Source: Chlorogloeopsis sp. ULAP01
Lineage (GTDB): Bacteria > Cyanobacteriota > Cyanobacteriia > Cyanobacteriales > Nostocaceae
Direction: 5' to 3'
Assembly (NCBI RefSeq): GCF_030381805.1
Contig: NZ_JAUDRH010000014.1
Location: forward strand, 186,001 to 250,000
Length of the DNA: 64,000 bases
Under the pieces are notes generated by a model, which ran no database searches, was not told the origin of the DNA, and was given only the letters and a program-made list of their open reading frames with translations. The translations under genes were made by a program, and so were the position numbers. Below, piece after piece: positions 18,122 through 26,897 of this stretch. Every line of letters begins with the position of its first letter. Positions within the stretch are counted from its first letter, which is position 1.

Positions 18122-19120
18122 ATGACGTTACCAACAACTAAACTCGGTAAAACTGGATTGACTGTTTCGCGCCTTGTTCTTGGCACCATGACCTTTGGAT
18201 TGCAGACAGACGAAGAAACTTCCAGGGTAATTCTCGACACCGCCGCCGATGCTGGTATTAACTTTCTGGATACAGCTGATGTTTATCCCTTGGGGGGTGG
18301 ATTAGCTACGGCAGGAAGTACCGAAGAAATCATTGGACGCTGGCTCAAAGGTTAACGCGAACATTTTATCCTGGCTACCAAAGCTGTAGGCAAAGTTGGC
18401 CCTGCACCTTGGGATCAAGGTGCTTCACGCAAACATATTTTGGATGCGATCGATGCTTCCTTAAGACGCTTAGGAACCGATTATGTTGATCTGTATCAAT
18501 TGCACTCTGATGATGCCTCAACTCCCCTTGATGAGACTTTAGAAGCCCTGGACACGGTGGTTCGCTCTGGTAAAGCACGTTATATTGGTGTTTCTAATTT
18601 CTTAGCTTACCGACTTAGCCGCGCTTTAGGTCGTGCCGATGTTCGCAATTTCACTCATTTTGTCTCGATTCAGCCACGCTACAATTTGTTATTCCGCGAA
18701 ATTGAGCGAGAACTTTTACCCCTAGCGCAAGAAGAAGGACTGGGTGTAATTCCCTACAATCCGTTGGCAGGAGGTTTACTGACTGGTAAACACAATTTTG
18801 CTCAAGGGCCTACTGACGGAACTCGTTTTACCTTGGGTGCAGCTGCTGAACGTTATCAAGAACGTTATTGGCATGATCGCGAGTTTAATACTGTTGAGGA
18901 GTTACGCACAGTTGCAGATTTGGCAGGATTGTCACTCACTACCTTAGCAGTAGCTTGGGTGCTGGCTAATCCAATTATCACTGCTCCGATTATTGGCGCG
19001 AGTCGTCCAGAACAACTTGCTGACACTCTTAAAGCAGTGGAAGTAAAACTTGATGACAATTTGAAACAAAAGCTAGATGATATCACCGTTGAATATCGTA
19101 AGGGAGATGCTGTGCGCTAA
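18122..19120 (+). pseudogene. Aldo/keto reductase interrupted by an in-frame stop codon
   Basis: One continuous reading frame of 333 codons (including the terminal stop) is broken only by TAA at 18353-18355 (codon 78). Before it: TTKLGKTGLTVSRLVLGTMTFG, FLDTADVYPLGGG and EEIIGRWLKG. Directly after, in the same frame: REHFILATKAVGKVGPAPW, DYVDLYQLHSDD and ARYIGVSNFLAY. Both halves match one AKR (NADPH-dependent carbonyl reduction). A CAA-to-TAA transition would explain it. It is either a recent null allele or a sequencing error; everything else in the frame is intact. Confidence 0.88.
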
Positions 19121-19624
19121 GATTGCTAACCCAGCAATTTTATAGAGCGATATGCTAAAAATTAGCCAAGCAAAATTGCATGATGCTGAAAATGAATGTC
19201 ATTCTAATGCGTCGGCTGCCAACCGCACAACAAGCCTATCGTAAATTGATCGCGGCACAGTACGACTGATGCAACGATCAATGAATTCAATGAGATTCCT
19301 TCTATCCTGAAGCAGTTCAAAGAAAATCATTGAACACTTTTTGCTGTCATTCGTAAGATGAATCGTAATAATCTATTGATAATGATTTTTATTAATCATA
19401 CTGACATCAACCTAACTCATAGCATCTGAAATATCACAGATTCGGTGGATGATAGAGCGTGGCAATATTATTGATGTCATTGTTGGTATTGCCAATGCAA
19501 TGGACAATCAAGATTGGCAGAAACTCCGAAAATATTTAGCAGACAAAATTTATATTGACTACTCGTGCGACTCATGACTATTTGGTTTTTAGCAAGGGAA
19601 CAGCACCATTAGGGAGAAGCTGAA
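19121..19624. other. Intergenic region with decayed coding sequence
   Basis: About 500 bp. It contains several short open stretches but no full gene, including the NTF2-like fragment listed separately at 19449-19577. The rest shows nothing I can name. Confidence 0.5.
19449..19577 (+). pseudogene. N-terminal fragment of an NTF2/SnoaL-like domain protein
   Basis: 42 residues from ATG to TGA. The segment IANAMDNQDWQKLRKYLAD followed by IYIDYS matches the start of SnoaL-like folds, which normally run to about 120-150 residues. The C-terminal two-thirds is missing. It lies just before the ABC exporter. Confidence 0.45.
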
Positions 19625-21484
19625 GTGATACGACGCGATCGCCGTTCTTTAATCAAAAGCCCTCGTTCATCTCAATCGTTCCAACGTGCTGCGGATGCAC
19701 CCAAGCTACCAGCGACTTCATTCAGGTTTATTTGCTATTTTGTCAATCAATTTCGTTGGTGGTATATAGCAATTGTGATTTTGGAGGTGATGCACGCGAC
19801 TTGTGGCATTATGTTGCCCTATGCCATTGGCGAAATTATCCGCAACGTGACACAATCGACGGGTGATAGCAAGCCCACTCTTGATGCTATTACCCAACCC
19901 TTGATGCTGTTTACCGCCTTGAGTGTGGGTGAAGTGGTATTTGGGCGATCCTCAGGACTGTTGTTGACTATTCTCCATCCTATCCACCGACAGCATATCA
20001 TTCGCTCCCTATATGCCTACTTACAACAACATTCCCATCGCTACTTGAGTAGTAGTTTTGCTGGAGCTTTGGCACAGCGCATCAGCGAAGCCGCTTTGGG
20101 TGTTACCCAGACGATGCAAATGCTGATTTCTGAATTTATGTCAGTAATCATCGTCTATATAGTCGCTACAGTTTTACTGTATCGTACCTATCCGCCTCTA
20201 GCCTTGCTTGTGGGAGTATGGGCAGTTCTGTTTATCAGTATTTCCTTCTGGCTAGCAACTCGCTGTCGAATTTATTCCCGCAAAGCCGCAGCAGCCAGAA
20301 GTGAAACAGCTGGCATCATCGTAGATGCAGTCACAAATCTTACTAGTAGTCGGCTGTTTGCGCGTCTGGGTTTTGAACGACGGTATTTAAATGAGCGATT
20401 AAGGCGCGAACTCAAGGAAGTGAGAAAGTCTAACTGGTACTCGGAGCGAATTCGCTGGTTTCAGTTTATCTCGGCAGCAATTTTGAAAATAGGTACTCTT
20501 TATTACTCGCTTTCTCTGTGGAGTCAAGGAGTGATCGCTGCTGCTGACTTTGTGGTAGCAACTAGTTTATCGTTATTAATTATCAGTGAAGCACGGAATT
20601 TAAGTAGACGGTTTCTAGAAATATTTGAACACATCGGTAATATTGCCAATGGAGTTTACACTATTGTTCAACCCCACGAGTTAATTGATCGAGATAGCGC
20701 GATCGCTCACCCAATCAGTAAAGGCAGAATTGAATTTCGGCAAGTAAATTTTAATTATTCTTCTGAGAAAAAAGTCTTTCAAAATCTTTCTGTTACCATC
20801 CAACCAGGCCAGCGCGTCGGATTAGTAGGCTTTTCTGGTTCTGGAAAATCTACTTTTGTCAATTTGATTTTGCGTCTGTTCGATCCCCAATCCGGACAGA
20901 TTCTCATTGATGGGGTGGATATTCGAGACATGACTCAAGATGCCCTCCACGCCCAGATCAGCTTGATTCCCCAAGATCCATCTTTATTCCATCGCACGTT
21001 ACTGGAAAATATTCGTTATGGACGACTGGAAGCAACCGATGAGGAAGTGATGGAAGCAGCACGCAAAGCCTATGCTCACGATTTTATTGCGCAGATGAAG
21101 GAGGGTTATCATTCTTTAGTGGGTGAACGTGGGGTTAAACTCTCTGGAGGACAGCGACAACGCATTGCGATCGCGCGGGTAATCCTCAAAGACGCACCAA
21201 TCCTGATCTTAGACGAAGCTACCTCTAGCCTCGATTCGATCACCGAAAAAGCGATCCAAGATACCCTCGATTTAATCATGCATGGCAAAACGGTGATTGT
21301 AGTAGCTCATCGCTTATCCACTATTGCCCATCTAGACCGCATTTTGGTATTTGACCAAGGTCGCATTGTCGAAGATGATACTCACGCAAAACTATTGGCA
21401 AAGGGCGGCGCTTACTACAGGTTATGGAAAATGCAAGCAGGTGGCTTTTTGCCCCAAGAAGCCGTTCAAAGTGGCAAAGTATAA
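19625..21484 (+). CDS. ABC exporter, fused membrane and ATP-binding domains
   Basis: 619 residues; GTG start. Six hydrophobic segments in the first 330 residues form an ABC-transporter type 1 membrane domain. The ATPase follows: Walker A LVGFSGSGKST, Q-loop LIPQDPSLFHRTLLENIRYG, signature KLSGGQRQRIAIAR, Walker B ILILDEATSSLD, H-loop VVAHRLSTI. A homodimeric (MsbA/MdlB-like) exporter is expected. It ends 30 bp before the flavoprotein start, so co-transcription is likely. Export of a toxic intermediate or siderophore-like product would be inference. Confidence 0.88.
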   Translation: MIRRDRRSLIKSPRSSQSFQRAADAPKLPATSFRFICYFVNQFRWWYIAIVILEVMHATCGIMLPYAIGEIIRNVTQSTGDSKPTLDAITQPLMLFTALSVGEVVFGRSSGLLLTILHPIHRQHIIRSLYAYLQQHSHRYLSSSFAGALAQRISEAALGVTQTMQMLISEFMSVIIVYIVATVLLYRTYPPLALLVGVWAVLFISISFWLATRCRIYSRKAAAARSETAGIIVDAVTNLTSSRLFARLGFERRYLNERLRRELKEVRKSNWYSERIRWFQFISAAILKIGTLYYSLSLWSQGVIAAADFVVATSLSLLIISEARNLSRRFLEIFEHIGNIANGVYTIVQPHELIDRDSAIAHPISKGRIEFRQVNFNYSSEKKVFQNLSVTIQPGQRVGLVGFSGSGKSTFVNLILRLFDPQSGQILIDGVDIRDMTQDALHAQISLIPQDPSLFHRTLLENIRYGRLEATDEEVMEAARKAYAHDFIAQMKEGYHSLVGERGVKLSGGQRQRIAIARVILKDAPILILDEATSSLDSITEKAIQDTLDLIMHGKTVIVVAHRLSTIAHLDRILVFDQGRIVEDDTHAKLLAKGGAYYRLWKMQAGGFLPQEAVQSGKV

Positions 21485-21514
21485 ACTTTGACTGCCAATC
21501 AGGAGGAAAAGGAA

Positions 21515-23179
21515 TTGCTTACAGCCTATAGTGACACTGAACTACAATTAACTGCTGACGTGCTGGTAATTGGTGGTGGCCCTGCCGCCGTATGGGCAGC
21601 ATGGGCAGCCGCAGTCCAAGGTGTTAAAGTCATCATTGTTGATAAAGGTTTTCTGGGTACAAGCGGTGCTGCTGCTGCCAGTGGAAATGGCATCATGGCA
21701 CCTTCTCCAGAGAATTGGGATAAAGTTTTATCGGAGCGTTATCGCTTAGGAAATAATCTCGCTAACTTACGTTGGATCGAGCGAGTAATTGAAAAAACTT
21801 GGCTGAGTTTGCCTCTAGTAGAAGATTGGGGCTATCGTTTCCCCAAAGAAAATGGGGAATCTGTACGTCAGAGTTATTATGGCCCGGAATATATGCGGGT
21901 ACTTCGCAAAAACCTCTTGCGTATTGGTGTGCAAATTCTCGACCAAAGCCCGGCTCTAGAGTTGTTATTAGCTGATGACGGCTCAGTGGCAGGAGTCAGA
22001 GGCGTGCAGCGGCAAAAGCATCGTACCTATATCGTTCGTGCTGGTGCAGTAGTCCTAGCTAATGGTGGTTGTGCATTCTTGAGTAAAGCCTTAGGTTGCA
22101 ATACCAATACAGGTGATGGACTGCTGATGGCAGTAGAAGCAGGCGGCGAACTCTCCAGTATGGAAGCATCTAATCACTATGCTATCTCGACCGCTTTTAA
22201 TGCCACAGTCACAAGGGGTGTTCCCTTTGGCTGGGCTAGTTACACTGATGAAGCAGGTAAGGAGCTTGGCGGGTATATCAATGGTCGTCGCGATCCCGCG
22301 TTTCTCCCCAATGCCCTCCTGAAAGGCCCCGTTTATGCTCGTTTGGATCGAGCCACACCGGAAGTTAAGGCAGTGATTGAAAAGTCTCATTTCATCGCCT
22401 TTCTACCCTATAAAAAAGCTAGCATTGACCCTTATACAGAACGAGTACCTGTAACACTGGTTTTAGAAGGTACAGTCCGTGGTACAGGTGGAATTCGGAT
22501 TGTGAATGATAGTTGCGGTACAAAGGTTCCTGGACTCTACGCCGCCGGTGATGCAGCATCGCGGGAATTTTTAGCCGGTTTAGCTTCTGGGGGTGGTGGC
22601 CCTAATGCCGCCTGGGCAATCTCCACAGGACAATGGGCAGGGGAAGGGGCGGCTATGTTTGCGAAGAGTCTGGGCGCTTATGCCCATGAACGGGTTGTGC
22701 ATCCAGCAGGTCAAGCCGGATTGCGATCGCCTATGGCGGGGCGTAGCCCATCGCAGTCCCCCAATTCCGAAACATTCGATAGCGATGCTATTGTGCGCGG
22801 TGTCCAAGCCGAGATGTTCCCGTTAGAGAAGAATTACTTGCGCTGTGAACAGAGACTTCTGGATTCCCTCGTCAAATTAGAAACGCTGTGGCAGCAAGTA
22901 CAAGGGAACCCGAAACAAGATACAGTGCGCGATTTGGAATTTTCTCGCCGAGCGGCAGTTCTTGTAGCTGTAGCACGATGGGCATATTTTAGCGCTTTAC
23001 ATCGCACGGAAACTCGCAGCGAACATATTCGCATAGACTATCCCGAAACCGATCCAAATCAGCTTTATTACCAAGCCACAGGCGGCTTAGATCAGCTATG
23101 GGTGAGGCGTGATTGGATTAGAGATGGGATTGCTACACCACCATTATTAACAACTCAAACCAAAGTCTCAGTATCATGA
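21515..23179 (+). CDS. AprA/fumarate reductase-like FAD flavoprotein (module copy 1)
   Basis: 554 residues from TTG at 21515, chosen because AGGAGG ends 8 bases upstream; another TTG at 21488 lacks a ribosome site. FAD-binding motif VLVIGGGPAAVWAAWAAA, then IIVDKGFLGTSGAAAASGNG, VVLANGGCAFLSKALGCNT, VRGTGGIRIV and GLYAAGDAASREFL. This is the fumarate reductase/succinate dehydrogenase/adenylylsulfate reductase alpha superfamily. It overlaps the ferredoxin gene by ATGA, so the two probably form one complex. A similar pair lies at 29170-31274. The substrate is unknown; it need not be APS. Confidence 0.85.
   Translation: MLTAYSDTELQLTADVLVIGGGPAAVWAAWAAAVQGVKVIIVDKGFLGTSGAAAASGNGIMAPSPENWDKVLSERYRLGNNLANLRWIERVIEKTWLSLPLVEDWGYRFPKENGESVRQSYYGPEYMRVLRKNLLRIGVQILDQSPALELLLADDGSVAGVRGVQRQKHRTYIVRAGAVVLANGGCAFLSKALGCNTNTGDGLLMAVEAGGELSSMEASNHYAISTAFNATVTRGVPFGWASYTDEAGKELGGYINGRRDPAFLPNALLKGPVYARLDRATPEVKAVIEKSHFIAFLPYKKASIDPYTERVPVTLVLEGTVRGTGGIRIVNDSCGTKVPGLYAAGDAASREFLAGLASGGGGPNAAWAISTGQWAGEGAAMFAKSLGAYAHERVVHPAGQAGLRSPMAGRSPSQSPNSETFDSDAIVRGVQAEMFPLEKNYLRCEQRLLDSLVKLETLWQQVQGNPKQDTVRDLEFSRRAAVLVAVARWAYFSALHRTETRSEHIRIDYPETDPNQLYYQATGGLDQLWVRRDWIRDGIATPPLLTTQTKVSVS
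22723..22754 (+). repeat. HIP1-containing dispersed hairpin repeat inserted in frame in a gene
   Basis: Starts with GCGATCGC and ends with CCATCGC, with an internal palindromic core (CTATGGCGGGGCGTAG). This kind of repeat is common between cyanobacterial genes. Here it encodes RSPMAGRSPSQ inside the flavoprotein, where the paralogue at 29622-31274 has an unrelated sequence of similar length. Confidence 0.6.
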
Positions 23180-23517
23180 TTGAGCTTGTCAGCCATAAAC
23201 TCTGTATTAATTGTAATGTTTGCGTCCAAGTATGCCCTACTAATGTCTTTGATGCAGTTCCCAACCAACCACCTGCGATCGCGAGACAAGAAGACTGTCA
23301 AACTTGTTTCATGTGTGAAGCATATTGCCCTGCGGATGCGCTTTATGTTGCGCCCCAATCTCATACCAATGTTGCAGTCAACGAGGATGATCTAATTGAA
23401 AGTGGCATTATGGGTGAATATCGTCGCATCTTGGGTTGGGGATATGGCAGAAAAAACAATAGTGAATTGGATACTGCTCATAAATTACGCCAATTGCCGC
23501 GCCCTTACCAAAGTTAA
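23176..23517 (+). CDS. Ferredoxin-type 2[4Fe-4S] protein, partner of the flavoprotein (copy 1)
   Basis: 113 residues. Two cluster motifs: CINCNVCVQVCP near residue 10 and CQTCFMCEAYCP near residue 43; eight cysteines in the CxxCxxCxxxCP pattern. The start overlaps the flavoprotein stop (ATGA). It resembles the beta subunit of adenylylsulfate reductase in layout, with a short C-terminal tail (LGWGYGRKNN). It would pass electrons to or from the FAD. Confidence 0.88.
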   Translation: MIELVSHKLCINCNVCVQVCPTNVFDAVPNQPPAIARQEDCQTCFMCEAYCPADALYVAPQSHTNVAVNEDDLIESGIMGEYRRILGWGYGRKNNSELDTAHKLRQLPRPYQS

Positions 23518-23565
23518 TTTGGGTGCCTGACATCGTCAACCTAAACTATGGCAAATGGACAATAA

Positions 23566-24213
23566 ATGAAGCATCTTTGTGTCATTTTTGATTTGGATGG
23601 AACATTAGTTGACAGTGAGAGGCTTTGTAACCAAGCATTTATCGATCTGCTACCTTTTATCAACTACTCAGTTGAAAGTTTGATTCGTCGATATCGTGGC
23701 AGAAAATTGGCTTTAATCTTCGCTGACATAGAGATGAGGTTTGGCGAAAAGCTGCCCATAGATTTTGAGGCAACATATCGTCAGAGAGTAGATGAGTTAT
23801 TTGAATTTTACTTGCAGCCAATCACAGGCGTTTCAGAGATGCTAAAAACCCTGGAATATCCATTTTGTGTTGCCTCAAGTGCGCCGATAGCAAAAATTCG
23901 CAAGGCTCTAAATGTAACCACTCTGTCGCATTACTTTGGCGATCGCTTGTTTAGTTCTTATGATATTGGCTCGTGGAAACCCGATCCAGGTTTATTTTTA
24001 TATGCAGCAAATAAAATGGGATTTTCGCTCGAATATTGTGTTGTGATTGAGGATAGCGATGTTGGAATTGAAGCAGCACGCACAGCAGGAATGTATGCTT
24101 TGAAATATTCTAGTGAGGAAGAAGCAGAGGAAAAAAACAATGTATTTTCTAATATGAAATTCCTTCCAAAATTACTTAACAAGATTTACGTGATGAAATG
24201 CGATCGCTCTTAA
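23566..24213 (+). CDS. HAD-superfamily phosphatase (beta-phosphoglucomutase-like)
   Basis: 215 residues. Motif I FDLDGTLVDSE (nucleophile and acid Asp), motif II VASSAP, motif III lysine in SWKPDPGLF, motif IV VIEDSDVGIEAARTAG. The cap domain lies between motifs I and II. Substrates of this group are small phosphates. It lies 49 bp after the ferredoxin gene and before a second HAD gene; a duplication is likely, though identity is moderate. Confidence 0.87.
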   Translation: MKHLCVIFDLDGTLVDSERLCNQAFIDLLPFINYSVESLIRRYRGRKLALIFADIEMRFGEKLPIDFEATYRQRVDELFEFYLQPITGVSEMLKTLEYPFCVASSAPIAKIRKALNVTTLSHYFGDRLFSSYDIGSWKPDPGLFLYAANKMGFSLEYCVVIEDSDVGIEAARTAGMYALKYSSEEEAEEKNNVFSNMKFLPKLLNKIYVMKCDRS

Positions 24214-24226
24214 TCATTTAATGTTC

Positions 24227-24259
24227 AGATCCCCGACTTCTCCAAGAAGTCGGGGATCT
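24227..24259. repeat. Perfect 15-bp inverted repeat between the two HAD genes
   Basis: Arms AGATCCCCGACTTCT and AGAAGTCGGGGATCT with a 3-base loop. It is followed by TGTTTCTG, so it could end transcription weakly. This hairpin is a known type of dispersed cyanobacterial repeat. Confidence 0.8.
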
Positions 24260-24290
24260 TGTTTCTGAATCCTATATTTAAGGCAATGAT

Positions 24291-24935
24291 ATGGGCAAAA
24301 ATCGGTTCAATCTTGTAATTTTTGATTGTGATGGAGTTTTGGTTGATAGCGAACAAATTGTGAATCGCATTTTTGCGGAAATGCTCACCGAAGTTGGTTT
24401 TTCTATTACCTATGCAGAAATGACTCAACAATTTACAGGCAAGTCCCTTGAAACCTGTTTAGAGATTATCGAGCAAACCTACAACAAACCATTGCCCAAA
24501 AACTTTGTCGAACGTTGCAGGAAACGAGAAATTGCTGCATTGCAGCAAGAATTACAGCCAATTTCGGGAATTACCGAAATATTGAAGCAAATTACATTAC
24601 CAAAATGTGTGGCATCAAATAGCAGCCACCGCCATATTCAACTGGTATTGAAATTAACGGGACTTCTGCATCACTTTCATGGCAAGTTATATAGTGCTAA
24701 TGATGTTTTGCGCCCCAAACCTTTTCCCGATGTGTATCTCTACGCAGCGGAGCAAATGAAGACAAATCCAGAACATTGTGCTGTGATTGAAGACTCTGTA
24801 CCGGGTGTGCAAGCAGGATGCGCGGCAGGAATGACTGTTTTTGGCTATGCTCAACTTAGCGATCGCACTGCTCTTGCTGCTGCTGGAGCCAAGATTGTTT
24901 TTAACGATATGCGGCAGCTTTCTCAGCTGCTCTAG
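24291..24935 (+). CDS. HAD-superfamily phosphatase (second copy)
   Basis: 214 residues. Motif I VIFDCDGVLVDSE, motif II VASNSS, motif III RPKPFPDVYLYAA, motif IV VIEDSVPGVQAGCAAG. Same architecture as its neighbour with a different cap, so a different phosphorylated substrate is likely. It is the last plus-strand gene of the block and faces the convergent SfnB-like gene. Confidence 0.87.
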   Translation: MGKNRFNLVIFDCDGVLVDSEQIVNRIFAEMLTEVGFSITYAEMTQQFTGKSLETCLEIIEQTYNKPLPKNFVERCRKREIAALQQELQPISGITEILKQITLPKCVASNSSHRHIQLVLKLTGLLHHFHGKLYSANDVLRPKPFPDVYLYAAEQMKTNPEHCAVIEDSVPGVQAGCAAGMTVFGYAQLSDRTALAAAGAKIVFNDMRQLSQLL

Positions 24936-25008
24936 GTGGGACAAGGGGAAGAATTTTCTATCCTATCTCCCCTGCTCCTCTGCACCCGTTGCTCTGTATG
25001 CAATGAAC

Positions 25009-26247
25009 TTAGAAAAATCCTCTCATCGGCAGTGGTGTGCCGTTGATTTCGTAGTCCCCGATCGCACGAGCTTTGAAGTGACTTGGGTTGTGTGATGCCA
25101 AGGTGCGAGCGTTTCGCCAATGACGATCCAAGTTGGAGCTTTTTTTAGTTGTGGAAGCCCCACCGACTTCAAATAGTAGGGTAGCTGAACGTAGTGCCAA
25201 CTCATCAACAACCAGTTTCGCTTTGGCTGCACTCAAAGAAGCTCCTAGTGCTGCTGCTGTCTCCGCCTCTTCACCCTGAGCTTTGGCAGCCGGGAGGCGA
25301 TCAAGAGCATTGGCGGCGGCTAGGACGATCGCTTCGGCAGCAAAGGCATTGGCGGAAATTTGACCAATGGTTTGCTGCAAGAGGGGGTCATCTGCTGCTT
25401 GCTCGGCTACAGCATGATAGAAGGTTCTGGGACGTTTGTGGACGAGGTTTATCGCATCGCGCAGCACGCTGCGAATAATACCAGCGTTAATCGCAGTCAG
25501 GAACAATTGCGGCACAATGTTATAGGGTAGGTTATCTTTATCTGTGTCTGTATCAAGAATTACTTCATCTGCCTCGACATGGACGTTGGTGAATGTAGTC
25601 GTTCCCGTACCTGTCAACCTTTGCCCGAAGCCGTCCCAGTCGTCTACAAGCTCAATCCCCTCGCGGTTGGTAGGAATGAGTATGAAGGCTGTAGCGTCAT
25701 CGGGTGTTAACACACGCACGAAGATTAGGTCTGCATAAAGGCTACCAGTGCTGTAATACTTCATCCCATTCAGACGATAGCCGTCGCCATCGGGTATCAA
25801 TTTTGTATTCACAACTTGACCGCCACCAGATCGCTTGACTTCTAGTTCGGTCGAAGCAAGTCCAATAATCGCGCCATCGATAACAGCCTTGAGCCATCGA
25901 CGATTCCTTTGGGTGCGTTCTGAACGCAAAATTCTCTCCGTAACTGAGAAATGATTCCGTACAATGTGAGCAACATTTGGATCGGCATCCCCCAGCCGAA
26001 TCACGACCTCGAACAGTTCCCGCGCTGAACTACCAGCACCACCTTCGGCAACAGGGATTCGCAATGCACCCAACCTCGAACGCCGGATCAATTCAACCAC
26101 ATCAAAAGGCAGGATGCGATCGCGATCGCGCTCAGAAGCCCCCAGAGCGATAAAATCAAAAAGCTGTTGGAGTTCTGGCGAGTGGGCTGTGACCGGAGCC
26201 GAAAACTGGATTGTCGAATCTGCAAGTTTTTCTGGACTCTTAATCAT
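25009..26247 (-). CDS. sfnB: SfnB-family sulfur acquisition oxidoreductase (acyl-CoA dehydrogenase fold)
   Basis: 412 residues. Blocks typical of SfnB: LIRRSRLGALRIPVAEGGAG, DADPNVAHIVRNHF, KYYSTGSLYADLIFV, QRLTGTGTTTFTNV, and the C-terminal STTKKSSNLDRHWRNARTLASHNP. The fold binds FAD or FMN; related enzymes (DszC, MsuC) oxygenate sulfur or sulfinates, while SfnB itself is tied to dimethyl sulfone use in Pseudomonas. It is one of three such paralogues here. It stands alone on the minus strand. Confidence 0.87.
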   Translation of the reverse strand: MIKSPEKLADSTIQFSAPVTAHSPELQQLFDFIALGASERDRDRILPFDVVELIRRSRLGALRIPVAEGGAGSSARELFEVVIRLGDADPNVAHIVRNHFSVTERILRSERTQRNRRWLKAVIDGAIIGLASTELEVKRSGGGQVVNTKLIPDGDGYRLNGMKYYSTGSLYADLIFVRVLTPDDATAFILIPTNREGIELVDDWDGFGQRLTGTGTTTFTNVHVEADEVILDTDTDKDNLPYNIVPQLFLTAINAGIIRSVLRDAINLVHKRPRTFYHAVAEQAADDPLLQQTIGQISANAFAAEAIVLAAANALDRLPAAKAQGEEAETAAALGASLSAAKAKLVVDELALRSATLLFEVGGASTTKKSSNLDRHWRNARTLASHNPSHFKARAIGDYEINGTPLPMRGFF

Positions 26248-26897
26248 TGTTTTTCTCTCTGATATTTTAGGAATGGCTGTATCTAGGTTACAGAGGCAGT
26301 TGTGGTCTCAAAGAAGCGTTTAGCCGGGCGGGCTAGTCCCACATTTGGATGGAATAGCTTCCATGTAGATGGGGAATATGAAAACTCAGAGAGCGAATCT
26401 CAAAAAACGCCTTCATCAAATGATGTAGCACATGGATTGCTAACAATAGATATCTGGCTGCAAGTAGACGAAAAACCACAGCAAAATCTGAATGAGAAAC
26501 TAGTAGATAAAGAACTGGCTTCAAATTTCTTAAAGACCCTATTTTTTTCGCATCGAGTGTATTTGTTAAGTCTTCAAAACGGGTGGCTGCTCTAGCTATG
26601 ATTATGCTTGATGTTTACTTGTTTACATTATTGGGCAGCGACAACTCCGTTCCCATCTCGTCGCAGAAAATCACACTATTCCCAATCAACGCGGTTTTCC
26701 TACTCAATCTCCTACTCTGCGCTGGGTTTTCCAATGTTTTCAAGCTGTTCATCTAGTTGTAGTTTCTCAGGTCAAATTTATTTCTAACCTCACTCATGAA
26801 CGACAGTTTATACTACGGTTTCTTGGTTATGCTTGTCAGAAATATTATCTACTTCGTTGAGCAACCTGCGGAATGTAGGATACTTACCGTTCACTTG
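26248..26897. other. Intergenic region with transposase debris
   Basis: 650 bp. It contains the transposase remnant listed separately and a plus-strand open stretch at 26302-26595 that matches no family I know and has no ribosome site. No operator copy is present. Confidence 0.45.
26630..26860 (+). pseudogene. C-terminal remnant of an IS transposase (IS1634-like)
   Basis: An open frame ending in TGA at 26858-26860 reads IPNQRGFPTQSPTLRWVFQ, then NLTHERQFILRFLGYACQKYYLL. This pattern (PTQ.PTLRWVFQ.F and LT.ERQ.IL.FLG..CQKYYLL) is that of the C-terminal end of DUF4277/IS1634-type transposases. No start, catalytic domain or terminal repeats remain. Confidence 0.55.

Noticed and set aside
26302..26595. 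97-codon plus-strand open frame between sfnB-like and dehydrogenase genes
   Set aside because: No ribosome site, low-complexity composition, no recognisable fold, and next to transposase debris; more likely chance.
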